This document shows positions 1-8,720 of a stretch of 61,119 bases of DNA, one piece after another; positions within the stretch are counted from its first letter, which is position 1; each line of letters begins with the position of its first letter. The stretch is from assembly GCF_022229005.1 (NCBI RefSeq), contig NZ_JAKKFD010000049.1, positions 1-61,119 on the forward strand. The letters are read 5' to 3'. Position numbers and translations under genes: made by a program. The notes beneath the pieces were generated by a model. It saw only the letters and a program-made list of their open reading frames with translations, ran no database searches and had not been told where the DNA came from. Origin of the DNA: Micromonospora trifolii. GTDB taxonomy: Bacteria; Actinomycetota; Actinomycetes; Mycobacteriales; Micromonosporaceae.

Positions 1-83
1 CCATGCGCCACCGCCAGCGCGAGCGGGTCGGCCGCTCGCAGGGTCGTCACTCCCAACGGGTCTCTGAAACGCAGCTCGCCACT

Positions 84-103
84 TCGCTCGCTGGGCTCGC
101 TCA
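84..103 (-). repeat. Gene-end repeat of GAGCGAGC type, copy 1
   Basis: Read on the minus strand this 20-mer begins with the TGA stop of the ABC ATPase gene and continues GCGAGCCCAGCGAGCGA. A copy differing at two central positions sits at 2039-2058 and also begins with the stop codon of its gene. The remaining bases 1-83 hold no supported gene. The function of the repeat is unknown; it may be part of a weak terminator. Confidence 0.5.
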
Positions 104-925
104 CGCCGGCTCCGGGGCCAGGGGGCTGGCGCGGCGTCGGGCCGCGGGAACGACCAGAGGGGTGCCCGTAGCCGGGTCGTCGATCACCCGGCAGGGCAGC
201 CCGAACACCGCCGCCACCAGCTCGGCGGTGACCACCGACGCGGGCTCCCCGGCGGCCACCACGCGTCCGTCGCGCATGGCGATCAGGTGGGTGGCGTAGC
301 GGGCCGCGTGGTTCAGGTCGTGCAGCACCGCGACAAGGGTGCGGCCCTGCTCCTCGTGCAGCCGGGCGCAGAGGTCCAGGATCTCGATCTGGTGGGCGAT
401 GTCGAGGTACGTGGTCGGCTCGTCGAGCAGCAGCAGGGGCGTCTGCTGGGCCAGTGCCATGGCGATCCAGACCCGCTGCCGCTGCCCGCCGGACAGCTCG
501 TCCACCGCCCGGTCGGCGAGGTCGTCGACACCGGTCGCGGCCATCGACTCCTCGACCACCCGCTCGTCCTCGCGGGACCACTGCCGCAGCAGCCCCTGGT
601 GGGGGTAGCGACCCCGGGCGACCAGTTCGGCGACGCTGATGCCGTCCGGTGCGATCGACGACTGCGGTAGCAGGCCGAGCGTACGGGCGACAGTGCGGGC
701 CGGCAGGTCGTGAATGTCCCGTCCGTCCAGCAGCACCGCACCGGCGCTCGGGCGCAGCATCCGGGACAGTGCGCGCAACAGCGTCGACTTGCCACACGCG
801 TTCGGCCCGATGATCACCGTGAAGGACCTGTCGGGCACCGCCACTGTCAGGTTCTCGGCGATGGTGCGCTGGTCGTAGGCGAGGGTCAGCGCGGTGCCGC
901 CGAGCCGGGAATCGCCGGGTTGCAT
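101..925 (-). CDS. Ferric-siderophore ABC transporter, ATP-binding protein (FecE/FepC family)
   Basis: This is the cytoplasmic ATPase that powers ferric-siderophore import with the two permeases encoded upstream. The Walker A motif GPNACGKST lies near residues 39-47, followed by the ABC signature LSGGQRQR and the Walker B stretch LLLLDEPT, then the H-loop VLHDLNH. All catalytic elements are intact and the length of about 274 residues fits the FecE family. I place the start at the ATG at 925 because GAAGGAG lies five bases ahead of it. A GTG at 958 overlaps the stop of the preceding permease as GTGA and would add 11 residues. It is the third gene of a leftward operon starting at the iron box near 3180. 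Substrate specificity is inferred from the neighbouring des genes. Confidence 0.93.
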   Translation of the reverse strand: MQPGDSRLGGTALTLAYDQRTIAENLTVAVPDRSFTVIIGPNACGKSTLLRALSRMLRPSAGAVLLDGRDIHDLPARTVARTLGLLPQSSIAPDGISVAELVARGRYPHQGLLRQWSREDERVVEESMAATGVDDLADRAVDELSGGQRQRVWIAMALAQQTPLLLLDEPTTYLDIAHQIEILDLCARLHEEQGRTLVAVLHDLNHAARYATHLIAMRDGRVVAAGEPASVVTAELVAAVFGLPCRVIDDPATGTPLVVPAARRRASPLAPEPA

Positions 926-954
926 GGGTGCTCCTTCGAGGGCGTCACGGGTGT

Positions 955-1981
955 TCACAGCCGGCCCGCCCGACGTTCCATAGCCAGCAGCCAGACCAGG
1001 TAACCGCCGCCGATCACGCCGGTCACCACGCCGACCGGGAGTTGGTGCCCGGCGAACGCGCGCTGCGCCACCAGGTCGGCCCCGACCAGCAGCGCCGCGC
1101 CGACGGCCATCGACGGCAGCAGGTTCGGGCCCGGGGCCCGGGTCAGTCGTTTCGCCACGTGCGGGGCGACGAGCGCCACGAAGGACACCGGCCCGGCGGC
1201 GGCCGCCGCGAACGAGACCAGCAGCACCGCCGCGGCGAGCAGCACCAGGCGCAGCCGGCGTACCGGCACGCCCAGGGCGCTGGCCGCGTCGTCGCCCAAC
1301 TCCATCATCCGCAGCGCCGGAGCGCAGCCGACGAGCACCAGCGGCGCCAACACGACCAGGACGACGAGCAGCGGCCCGGCGTTGGCCCAGCCGCGCCCGT
1401 CCAGGCTGCCGGTGAGCCAGAGGACCGCGCGGGCGGCTTCCATCAGTGGCGCCCGGGTCAGCAGATAGCCGTTGACACCGGTCAGGATCGCGGACACCCC
1501 GATACCGACCAGGATGAGCCGGAAGCCGTGCACCCCGCGCCGCCAGGCGAGCGCGTAGATCACCAGACCGGTGCCGAGACCGCCGGCGACCGCCGCGCCG
1601 GCCAACGCCAGGCTGCTGCCACCGAGGACGACCACCACCAGCGCCCCGGTCGACGCGCCCTGGGTGAAGCCCAGGATGTCCGGACTGCCCAACGGGTTGC
1701 GCACCAACGACTGGAACACAGTGCCGGCGAGAGCCAACGCCGCACCGACCAACAGGGCGGTGACCAGCCGAGGCAGGCGCAGGTCGAACACGATGAACTG
1801 CTCCGCCACACTGCCGCCACCGGTCAACGTGCGCAGCACGTCCGCCGGCCCCATCGGGTAGTCACCACTGCCCAGGGCCACCAGGCCGAATCCGGCTGCG
1901 AGCACCGCCGCGCCGGCCCCGACGCCCAACGCGCGGGGCCGGAACCGCAACGACAACCCCCCACTACGCAGAACAGTCACG
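955..1981 (-). CDS. Ferric-siderophore ABC transporter permease (FecCD family)
   Basis: This membrane permease of the BtuC/FecCD family should pair with the permease encoded just upstream to form the heterodimeric channel. Hydrophobic helices run through the whole protein, and family segments such as GxxFQSLVRNPLGSPDILGF and FVALVAPH are present; the latter lies in the region contacting the ATPase. I prefer the GTG at 1981, which has GGGAG seven bases upstream, over a TTG at 2022 that would add about 14 polar residues. The stop overlaps a possible GTG start of the ATPase gene, so translation may be coupled. The gap of about 74 bases to the previous gene carries the gene-end repeat. Confidence 0.92.
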
Positions 1982-2038
1982 CCATCGCTCCCTTCGCTGC
2001 GCGCTGGCGCGACGCGCCACAATCCTGAGCCTGCCGGT

Positions 2039-2058
2039 TCGCTCGCTCCGCTCGCTCA
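2039..2058 (-). repeat. Gene-end repeat of GAGCGAGC type, copy 2
   Basis: On the minus strand this reads TGAGCGAGCGGAGCGAGCGA and begins with the stop codon of the upstream permease. It matches the copy at 84-103 at 18 of 20 positions. The sequence is a tandem of GAGC units with internal symmetry and so could form a weak hairpin between two operon genes. Confidence 0.5.
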
Positions 2059-3168
2059 CGGTTGCGCCACCGGTCGGCGGGTGACCAGCCACAGGAACAG
2101 CGGGCCGCCCAGCACCGCGGTCACCATGCCGACCTGGAGTTCTCCGGGGCGGCCCAGCACCCGGCCGAGCACGTCGGCGCCGAGCAGCAACGCGGGTGCG
2201 AGCACCGCGCAGTACGGCAGCAGCCAGCGCAGATCCGGCCCGGTCAGGGCGCGGACCAGGTGTGGCACCAGCAGCCCGACGAAGACGATCGGGCCGCACG
2301 CGGCGGTCGCCGCGCCGCAGAGCAGGGTGACAGCGACGATCACGGCGGCGCGGATCAGCGCGGGTCGAGCGCCGAGGGCTCGCGCCGCGTCGTCGCCGAG
2401 CGCGAGCGCGTTCAGCGGACGGGCGGCACCGAGCGCGACCAGTAGCCCGATGAGGATGAACGGCAGCACCCGGGTCACCGTCGCGGAGTCTGCGCTGGCC
2501 AGTGAACCGACCGTCCAGAAACGCAGCCGCTCCAGCGACGCGGTGTCCAGCAGCATCACCGCGCTCACGTAGGAGTAGAGGGTGGCGTTGAGCGCCGCCC
2601 CGGCCAGCGCGAGTCGGGCCGGGGTGGCGCCGCGTCCGCCGCCGACGGCGTAGACGAGCGCTGTCACCGCCGCCGCGCCGAGCAGTGCGAACCAGACGTA
2701 CCCGCCGACGGCGGTGACGCCCAGGAACGCGGCGGCGGTGGCGACGGCCGCGGACGCGCCGGCGTTGATGCCGAGCAGCCCGGGGTCGGCGAGTGGGTTG
2801 CGGGTGAGGGCCTGCATGACCGCGCCCGCCACACCGAGGGCGGTGCCGGCGAGCAGCCCGAGCAGGGTGCGGGGCAGGCGCATCCGGTGCACCACTGCGT
2901 ACTCGGTGGCGTCGCGGTGCACCAACCCGGACCAGACGTCGGCGAGCGGCATGGCCTTCGCGCCGACCGCGATGCTGAGCACCACGATCACCGCGAGCAG
3001 TGCCACGGCGGTGACCAGGCCGGCGGCGCGGGCCGCCCGACGGCCACGCCGGCTCGGGGGTGCTGCCGTTTCCCTGGCCGGCACGGGTGGTGCCGGTCGG
3101 GTGACGGTGGGTGTGGCGTCCAGTGTGGGCTCCGGGGTGGTGGCGACACGGCGTACCGCTGTTGACAA
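2056..3168 (-). CDS. Ferric-siderophore ABC transporter permease (FecCD family)
   Basis: This is the first gene of the leftward importer operon. The roughly 50-residue N-terminus is Pro/Ala/Arg-rich, and multiple transmembrane helices follow from about residue 52. Family landmarks are GAVMQALTRNPLADPGLLGI and GPIVFVGLLVPH. The start shown is a TTG (MSTAVRRV) that lies only five bases from the iron box and next to the rightward -35 box. If used it would be on a nearly leaderless transcript. An in-frame GTG at 3084 is the alternative but lacks a clear ribosome binding site. The family call is firm; the start is not. Confidence 0.9.
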   Translation of the reverse strand: MSTAVRRVATTPEPTLDATPTVTRPAPPVPARETAAPPSRRGRRAARAAGLVTAVALLAVIVVLSIAVGAKAMPLADVWSGLVHRDATEYAVVHRMRLPRTLLGLLAGTALGVAGAVMQALTRNPLADPGLLGINAGASAAVATAAAFLGVTAVGGYVWFALLGAAAVTALVYAVGGGRGATPARLALAGAALNATLYSYVSAVMLLDTASLERLRFWTVGSLASADSATVTRVLPFILIGLLVALGAARPLNALALGDDAARALGARPALIRAAVIVAVTLLCGAATAACGPIVFVGLLVPHLVRALTGPDLRWLLPYCAVLAPALLLGADVLGRVLGRPGELQVGMVTAVLGGPLFLWLVTRRPVAQP

Positions 3169-3189
3169 TGACCGAGGTTAGGCTAACCT
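3162..3189 (+). promoter_or_regulatory. Rightward promoter of the siderophore operon
   Basis: A consensus -35 box TTGACA (3162-3167) is followed after 16 bases by TAACCT (3184-3189), which fits the TANNNT -10 pattern. Transcription should start near 3196, upstream of the binding-protein gene at 3242. The -10 box lies inside the iron box, so a bound iron regulator would block polymerase. Confidence 0.7.
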
Positions 3190-3191
3190 AA
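3173..3191 (+). promoter_or_regulatory. Iron box (DmdR1/IdeR/DtxR-family operator)
   Basis: The core AGGTTAGGCTAACCT is a perfect 15-base inverted repeat centred on G3182. Against the actinobacterial iron-box consensus TTAGGTTAGGCTAACCTAA, 17 of 19 positions match; only the first two bases differ. It lies between divergent importer and biosynthesis operons, where one regulator dimer pair could repress both in iron-replete cells. No other comparable box was seen in the locus. Confidence 0.92.
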
Positions 3192-3241
3192 CCCCGCTGC
3201 CCTGGTCGACCCCGGCCAACCCTTGATCGAAAGACAACACC

Positions 3242-4273
3242 ATGCCCGATGCCCTGTCCGCTCGCCGCCTCTCCCGCCGTGGCCTGCTGGCCGCCGGTGG
3301 CGCTGCCACGCTGGCCACCCTGCTCGCCGCCTGTGGCAAGGACGACGCCGCGAAACCCGCCGCCGGCAACGGAAGTGGCCCCTGGTCGTTCACCGACGAC
3401 CGCGGCACGAAGGTCGAGGCGGCGGCCCGTCCGGCCCGCGTGGTGGCCTTCACCGGTGTGGCGGCGGCCCTGATCGATTTCGGTCTCGACAAGCAGCTCG
3501 TGGGTGTGTTCGGTGAGACCAAGCGTGCCGACGGCACGGCCGAGCCGCAGGCCGGCGACCTGAACGTCGAGGGCGTCGAGATCCTCGGCAACGTGTGGGG
3601 CGAGTTCAGCCTGGAGAAGTACGCGGCGCTGCGCTCCGAACTGCTGGTCACCCACATGTACGACCCGGACGCGCTCTGGTACGTGCCGGACGAGAGCAAG
3701 GCGAAGATCCTCCCGCTGGCGCCCAGTGTGGCGATCACCACCGCCCGGGTGCCGATGACCAAGCCCATCGAGCGGTACGCGGCGCTGGCCGAGTCGCTCG
3801 GCGCGGACCTGTCCGCGAAGAAGGTCACCGACGGAAAGGCCCGCTTCGACGCCGCCGCCGAGGCGGTCCGGCAGGCGGTCAAGGCCAACCCCGGGATCAA
3901 GGTGATGGCCTGCTCCGGCAGCCCCGACCTCTTCTACGTCTCCAACCCGAAGGTCAGCACCGACCTGATGTACTTCGCCGAGTTGGGCGTCGACATCGTG
4001 ATCCCCACCAAGCTCGAAGCCGGCGACTACTTCGAGGCGCTGAGCTGGGAGAGCGCCGGCAAGTTCCCGGCCGACCTGATCCTGCTGGACAATCGCAGCA
4101 CCGCCTTGCAGGCCAAGGACCTCACGGCCAAGCCGACCTGGCAGCAACTGCCGGCGGTCAAGGCCAACCAGGTGAGCCCGTGGGACGCGGTTCCCCGCTT
4201 CTCGTACGCCGGCTCCGCGCCGCTGCTGGAGAACCTCGCCACCGCCATCCGGAACGCGAAGAAGGTCAGCTGA
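3242..4273 (+). CDS. Ferric-siderophore ABC transporter substrate-binding lipoprotein
   Basis: This extracytoplasmic receptor should capture the ferric siderophore and pass it to the divergent permeases. The N-terminus has a twin-arginine stretch (SRRGLLA) and a lipobox LAAC, so Cys31 of the 343-residue precursor would be lipidated; Tat export is likely. The mature part fits the TroA/FepB-like family, with the typical early segment around residues 63-75 (RPARVVAFTGVAA) and long interdomain helices. It begins 50 bases after the iron box and ends four bases before the siderophore-interacting protein gene, so it heads the rightward operon. The order receptor, reductase, desABCD supports a hydroxamate such as desferrioxamine as ligand. 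The exact ligand is inferred. Confidence 0.92.
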   Translation: MPDALSARRLSRRGLLAAGGAATLATLLAACGKDDAAKPAAGNGSGPWSFTDDRGTKVEAAARPARVVAFTGVAAALIDFGLDKQLVGVFGETKRADGTAEPQAGDLNVEGVEILGNVWGEFSLEKYAALRSELLVTHMYDPDALWYVPDESKAKILPLAPSVAITTARVPMTKPIERYAALAESLGADLSAKKVTDGKARFDAAAEAVRQAVKANPGIKVMACSGSPDLFYVSNPKVSTDLMYFAELGVDIVIPTKLEAGDYFEALSWESAGKFPADLILLDNRSTALQAKDLTAKPTWQQLPAVKANQVSPWDAVPRFSYAGSAPLLENLATAIRNAKKVS

Positions 4274-4277
4274 CGCC

Positions 4278-5138
4278 ATGAGTACGAGCGCCACCGCACC
4301 GATCGCCTCGCAGTACCGCTTCTACGCCGCGCACGTCGTCCGGGCCCGCCGGGTCGGCGCCTCGCTGATCCGGGTCACCTTCGGTGGCGCGGAGCTGGCC
4401 GACTTCGCCGGCGGCGGCCGGGACCAGAGCGTCTCGCTGTTCCTGCCGCACCCCGGGCAGCACGCCCCGGTGGTCCCGGTCGAGCAGGGCGAGGACTGGT
4501 TCGGCGGCTGGCGGGCGTTGCCGGCGGACGTCCGCGCGGTGATGCGCTCGTACACCATCCGGGAGCACCGCCCGGCCGACGCCGCTGTCGACATCGACTT
4601 CGTCAGCCACGGCGACACCGGTCCCGCCTCCCGCTGGGCGGCCCTGGCCGGCCCCGGTGACCGGGTGCTGCTGCTCGGCCCGGCGGTGCCCGACAACCGC
4701 AGCGTGTGCTTCCGGCCGCCGGACGGCACGGACCTCGTGCTGCTCGCCGCCGACGAGACAGCGCTGCCGGCCACCGAGGGCATCCTGGCCTGGCTGCCCG
4801 CCGGCACCCGGGTCCGCGCCTGGATCGAGGTGCCCGACGCCGCCGACATCACCGACCTGCCCACCGATGCCGACGCCGAGATCAGGTGGATCGTGCGGGG
4901 CAGCACCCCGCCCGGCAGTGACCTGCTGGTCAGCTCCGTTCGCGCCGCCCGGCTCCCCACCGGCGGCACCCCGTACGCCTGGATCGCCGGTGAGTCCGGA
5001 GTGGTGAAGGCGCTGCGCCGGCACCTCGTCGGCGAGCGCGGCTTCGACCGCCGGAGGGTGACCTTCGCCGGCTACTGGCGACACGGACTGTCCGAAGAGG
5101 ACCTGCGTGCCGAGGCCCTCGCCGGCGCCACCGCCTGA
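4278..5138 (+). CDS. Siderophore-interacting protein (FAD-dependent ferric-siderophore reductase)
   Basis: This 286-residue cytoplasmic flavoprotein belongs to the SIP/ViuB family, which reduces ferric siderophores so that iron is released after uptake. The N-terminal half is the FAD-binding barrel, with the flavin-contact motif RSYTIREHRP near residue 90 and the phosphate-binding stretch SHGDTGPASRW that follows. The C-terminal half is the NAD(P)H-binding SIP domain, with AGESGVVKALRRHL and a late GYWRHGLSEED that is typical of the family. It lies four bases after the receptor gene and about 100 bases before desA. No second iron box lies in that gap, so it is probably in the same transcript. 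Confidence 0.93.
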   Translation: MSTSATAPIASQYRFYAAHVVRARRVGASLIRVTFGGAELADFAGGGRDQSVSLFLPHPGQHAPVVPVEQGEDWFGGWRALPADVRAVMRSYTIREHRPADAAVDIDFVSHGDTGPASRWAALAGPGDRVLLLGPAVPDNRSVCFRPPDGTDLVLLAADETALPATEGILAWLPAGTRVRAWIEVPDAADITDLPTDADAEIRWIVRGSTPPGSDLLVSSVRAARLPTGGTPYAWIAGESGVVKALRRHLVGERGFDRRRVTFAGYWRHGLSEEDLRAEALAGATA

Positions 5139-5236
5139 CTGACGACCCCAACCGATCGGCAGCACTGCCCCGAGGCGCACCGCCGCGCCGGGGAGGGTTC
5201 CGGCTGCCCCTCGTCGAGAACGTGGAAGGACATTCC

Positions 5237-6775
5237 GTGACCGTGCCGACGTACCCCGTCGAGACCACCACGCCGCCACCGGCGTCAACCGCCGCGCGGG
5301 CCCAGCTGCTGCACGGCGGCTCGGTCGAGCAGTACCGCCGGACGATCGCCGACGGCGTCGACCGGGTCGCCCGTCGCGTGGCCACAGTGGACCGTCCCGG
5401 CACCGGCATCACGCCGGCCGAGCTGGCCCCCCTGGTCGATCGGGTGGACCTGGACCGTCCGCTGGGCGACGCCGGCGCTGCCCTCGACGAGCTGGAGAAC
5501 GTCTACCTGCGCGACGCCGTATGGTTCCACCACCCCCGCTACCTGGCCCACCTCAACTGCCCGGTGGCCATCCCGGCGTTGCTCGGTGAGGCGGTGCTCA
5601 CCGCTGTGAACTCCTCACTGGACACCTGGGACCAGAGCGCCGGGGCCACCCTCATCGAGCGCCGGCTGATCGACTGGACGGCCGAACGGATCGGCCTCGG
5701 TCCGCACGCGGACGGCATCTTCACCAGCGGCGGCAGCCAGTCCAACCTCCAGGCGCTGTTGCTGGCCCGGGAGGAGGCGTGCGCCGCCGCCATCGACCCG
5801 GCGGCGCGCGCCGAGCTGCTGCCCCGGCTGCGGGTGATCACCTCCGCCGCCGGTCACTTCAGCGTGCAGAAGTCGGCCAAGCTTCTCGGCCTCGCCCCGG
5901 ACGCGGTTATCGCGGTGGCCACCGACACCCGTCGGCGGATCAGCGCGGCGGCCGTCCGCGAGGAGATCGTGCGGTGCCGCGCGGCCGGGCTGGTGGTGAT
6001 GGCCGTCGTCGGCACCGCCGGCACCACCGACTTCGGCTCGATCGACCCGCTCACCGAACTGGCCGGGATCTGCGCGGCGGCCGGTGTCTGGCTGCACGTG
6101 GACGCCGCGTACGGCTGCGGTCTGCTCGTCTCGCCGACGCGCCGGCACCTGCTCGACGGCATCGAACGGGCCGACTCGGTGACGGTGGACTTCCACAAGT
6201 CGTTCTTCCAGCCGGTCAGCTCCAGCGCACTGCTGGTCCGCGACCGGCGGACGCTGCGGCACGTCACCTACCACGCCGACTACCTCAACCCGGCCCGGAT
6301 GGTGGAGCAGCGCATCCCCAACCAGGTCGACAAGAGCTTGCAGACCACCCGCCGCTTCGACGCGCTGAAGCTCTGGCTCACCCTGCGGGTGATGGGCCCG
6401 GACGCGCTCGGCGGGCTCTTCGACGAGGTCGTCGACCGGGCCGCCGACGCCTGGCAACTGGTCAGCGAGGACCCACGCTTCGAGGTGGTGACGCGCTCCG
6501 AGCTGAGCACAGTGGTGTTCCGCTACCTGCCCACCGGCCCCGGCCGGGAGTTGGCCGACGCCGCCAACCTGCACGCCCGGGAGGCCCTCGCGGCGTCCGG
6601 TCTCGCCGTGGTCGCCGGAACCCGGGTGGACGGCCGGCACTTCCTGAAGCTCACACTGCTCAACCCGGAAACCACTGTCGACGACGTCGGGTACGTGCTC
6701 GACCTGATCGCCACCCACGCCGGCCAGTACGTGCACGACCACGCCGCCGTCGACCTGACCTGCCACGTCGGCTGA
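5237..6775 (+). CDS. desA: PLP-dependent lysine decarboxylase of desferrioxamine biosynthesis (DesA-like)
   Basis: This enzyme would decarboxylate L-lysine to cadaverine, the first step of desferrioxamine synthesis. It belongs to the group II PLP decarboxylases. The cofactor lysine is Lys321 in VDFHKSFFQP, and HVDAAYGCG carries the aspartate that contacts the PLP ring nitrogen. At 512 residues it is near the family length. I chose the GTG at 5237 because GGAAGGA lies just upstream; an in-frame GTG at 5222 has no such site. It precedes desB, desC and desD in the usual order. Ornithine or diaminobutyrate decarboxylase activity cannot be excluded by sequence alone, but the intact desBCD set favours lysine. 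Confidence 0.92.
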   Translation: MTVPTYPVETTTPPPASTAARAQLLHGGSVEQYRRTIADGVDRVARRVATVDRPGTGITPAELAPLVDRVDLDRPLGDAGAALDELENVYLRDAVWFHHPRYLAHLNCPVAIPALLGEAVLTAVNSSLDTWDQSAGATLIERRLIDWTAERIGLGPHADGIFTSGGSQSNLQALLLAREEACAAAIDPAARAELLPRLRVITSAAGHFSVQKSAKLLGLAPDAVIAVATDTRRRISAAAVREEIVRCRAAGLVVMAVVGTAGTTDFGSIDPLTELAGICAAAGVWLHVDAAYGCGLLVSPTRRHLLDGIERADSVTVDFHKSFFQPVSSSALLVRDRRTLRHVTYHADYLNPARMVEQRIPNQVDKSLQTTRRFDALKLWLTLRVMGPDALGGLFDEVVDRAADAWQLVSEDPRFEVVTRSELSTVVFRYLPTGPGRELADAANLHAREALAASGLAVVAGTRVDGRHFLKLTLLNPETTVDDVGYVLDLIATHAGQYVHDHAAVDLTCHVG

Positions 6776-6837
6776 CGCTGATGAACCTGCCCCGTCGGCT
6801 GACGCCGGTGACCACGAACCCGCGCCTGGAGATCCCG

Positions 6838-8115
6838 ATGTCCACCCACGACTTCATCGCCATCGGGTTGGGCCCGTACAACCTGGGCCTGGCCTGCCTC
6901 ACCGCGCCGATCGACGAACTCGACGGTGTGTTCCTGGAGGCCCGGCCGAGCCTCGCCTGGCACCCCGGCATGCTGCTGGAGTCGGCCCGGTTGCAGACCC
7001 CGTTCATCGCCGACCTGGTCAGCCTCGCCGACCCGACGTCGCCGTACTCCTTCCTCAACTACCTGAAGGAAATCGGCCGGCTCTACCCGTTCTACATCCG
7101 GGAGAGCTTCTACCCGCTGCGCAGCGAGTACGACGCGTACTGCCGGTGGGCGGCGGCGAAACTGCCGAACCTGCGCTTCGGTCAGACAGTGACCACTGTG
7201 GAGTACGACAGCTCCGACGAGCGGTACGTGGTGCGGGCCAGCACCGGCGCGGGGGAGAGCGTCGAATACCGGGCCCGGCACCTGGTGCTCGGCACCGGCA
7301 CCCCGCCGCACCTGCCCCCGGCGGTGGCCGACCTGCCCGGCGACGCCGTGCACAACTCCCACTACCTGGAGCACCGCACGGCGCTGCGCACCAAACGCAG
7401 CATCACTGTGGTGGGCAGCGGGCAGAGCGCCGCCGAGATCTACCACGACCTGCTCGGCGACATCGACCGGTACGGCTACCAGCTCAACTGGGTGACCCGG
7501 TCGCCGCGGTTCTTCCCGCTCGAATACACCAAGCTGACGCTGGAGATGACCTCACCGGACTACGTGGACTACTTCCACGCCCTGCCCGAGGCGACCCGCT
7601 ACCGACTGGAGTCCGAGCAGAAGGGCCTGTTCAAGGGGATCAACGCCGACCTGATCAACGACATCTTCGACCTGCTCTACGCGCACAGCGTGGACGGGCC
7701 GGTGAACACCCGACTGCTCACCAACACCGAGTTGGTCAGCGCCGACCACCAGGACGGGCAGTACACGCTGGGGTTGCGTCAGGTGGAGCAGGAACGCGAC
7801 TTCGCCCTGCGTACCGAGGGGTTGGTGCTGGCCACCGGCTACCACTACCGGGTGCCGGAGTTCCTCACGCCGGTGCGGGACCGGATCCGCTGGGACGCGC
7901 ACGGCCGCTTCGACGTGGCCCGCAACTACAGCATCGACCACAGCGGGCGGGGCATCTTCCTGCAGAACGCGGGCACCCACACGCACAGCATCACCTCACC
8001 GGATCTGGGCATGGGCGCCTACCGCAACTCCTGGATCATCTCCGAGCTGCTCGGCCGGGAGCACTACCCGATCGAGAAGAGCATCACCTTCCAGGAGTTC
8101 GGGGTGTCGTCGTGA
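6838..8115 (+). CDS. desB: L-lysine/cadaverine N-hydroxylase (DesB-like flavin monooxygenase)
   Basis: This FAD- and NADPH-dependent N-hydroxylating monooxygenase of the IucD/SidA family should convert cadaverine to N-hydroxycadaverine. The FAD motif GLGPYNLGLA lies at residues 10-19, the NADPH motif VVGSGQSAAE near residue 195, and the late ATGYHY motif near residue 340. The 425-residue length is typical. An in-frame ATG at 6781 has no ribosome binding site, while the ATG at 6838 has GGAG six bases upstream, so I use 6838. The stop codon overlaps the GTG start of desC (GTGA), which suggests translational coupling. Confidence 0.94.
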   Translation: MSTHDFIAIGLGPYNLGLACLTAPIDELDGVFLEARPSLAWHPGMLLESARLQTPFIADLVSLADPTSPYSFLNYLKEIGRLYPFYIRESFYPLRSEYDAYCRWAAAKLPNLRFGQTVTTVEYDSSDERYVVRASTGAGESVEYRARHLVLGTGTPPHLPPAVADLPGDAVHNSHYLEHRTALRTKRSITVVGSGQSAAEIYHDLLGDIDRYGYQLNWVTRSPRFFPLEYTKLTLEMTSPDYVDYFHALPEATRYRLESEQKGLFKGINADLINDIFDLLYAHSVDGPVNTRLLTNTELVSADHQDGQYTLGLRQVEQERDFALRTEGLVLATGYHYRVPEFLTPVRDRIRWDAHGRFDVARNYSIDHSGRGIFLQNAGTHTHSITSPDLGMGAYRNSWIISELLGREHYPIEKSITFQEFGVSS

Positions 8116-8720
8116 CCGGCGCCTTCACCCGCGTCGACGAGGGGCTCGGCGAGTTCGCGCTGCGGCCGCTCGACCTGGACGCCGACGCGGCGCTGCTGCA
8201 CACCTGGGTGACCCACCCGAAGGCGGCGTTCTGGATGATGCAGGACGCCGACCTGGCCCAGGTCACCGAGGAGTACCGGCGGATCGCCGAGCACCAGCAC
8301 CACGACGCGTACCTCGGCCTGTGGCGGGGGAGGCCCGCCTTCCTGGCGGAGCGCTACGACCCGGCCCACGTCGAGCTGGTCGGCCTGTACGACCACCAGC
8401 CCGGTGACGTGGGCATGCACTTCCTCTGCGCGCCGGTCGACGCGCCGGTGCACGGCTTCACCCGGGCGGTGATCGGCACCGTCATGGCGTGGCTCTTCGA
8501 CGACCCGACGACCCGGCGGGTCGTCGTCGAACCGGACGTGCGCAACACCGCGGTGCACGCGCTGAACGCCGCCGTCGGCTTCACCGTCGTCGGCCCGATC
8601 GCCAAGCCCGAGAAGGACGCGCTGCTCAGCGTCTGCACCCGAGCCCAGTTCCAGGCCGCTGCCGACCGTGCCACCGCCGACCGCGCCGCTGCCACCCGAA
8701 CCGAAGGAGCCCCGGCGTGA
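8112..8720 (+). CDS. desC: N-hydroxycadaverine acyltransferase (DesC-like, GNAT fold)
   Basis: This acyl-CoA transferase of the IucB/RhbD type would acylate N-hydroxycadaverine with succinyl- or acetyl-CoA to create the hydroxamate group. The 202-residue protein shows the family core: WVTHPKAAFWMM near the N-terminus, then GDVGMHFL, a central helix with GFTRAVIGTVMAWLF, and VVVEPDVRN with NAAVGFTVVG near the end. The GTG start overlaps the desB stop, and its own stop overlaps the desD start. The last 25 residues are Ala/Arg/Thr-rich and probably disordered. Acyl donor preference decides which desferrioxamine is made and cannot be read from sequence. Confidence 0.93.
   Translation: MTGAFTRVDEGLGEFALRPLDLDADAALLHTWVTHPKAAFWMMQDADLAQVTEEYRRIAEHQHHDAYLGLWRGRPAFLAERYDPAHVELVGLYDHQPGDVGMHFLCAPVDAPVHGFTRAVIGTVMAWLFDDPTTRRVVVEPDVRNTAVHALNAAVGFTVVGPIAKPEKDALLSVCTRAQFQAAADRATADRAAATRTEGAPA

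Noticed and set aside
955..2028. Long plus-strand open frame opposite the second siderophore permease
   Set aside because: It is Arg/Gln/His-rich, has no family features and no ribosome binding site. It is the expected shadow of a GC-rich gene on the other strand.
5779..6837. Continuous frame leading into desB that would make a 778-residue protein
   Set aside because: The part before 6838 is the out-of-frame shadow of desA. DesB homologues start at MSTHDF, and a ribosome binding site supports that start.
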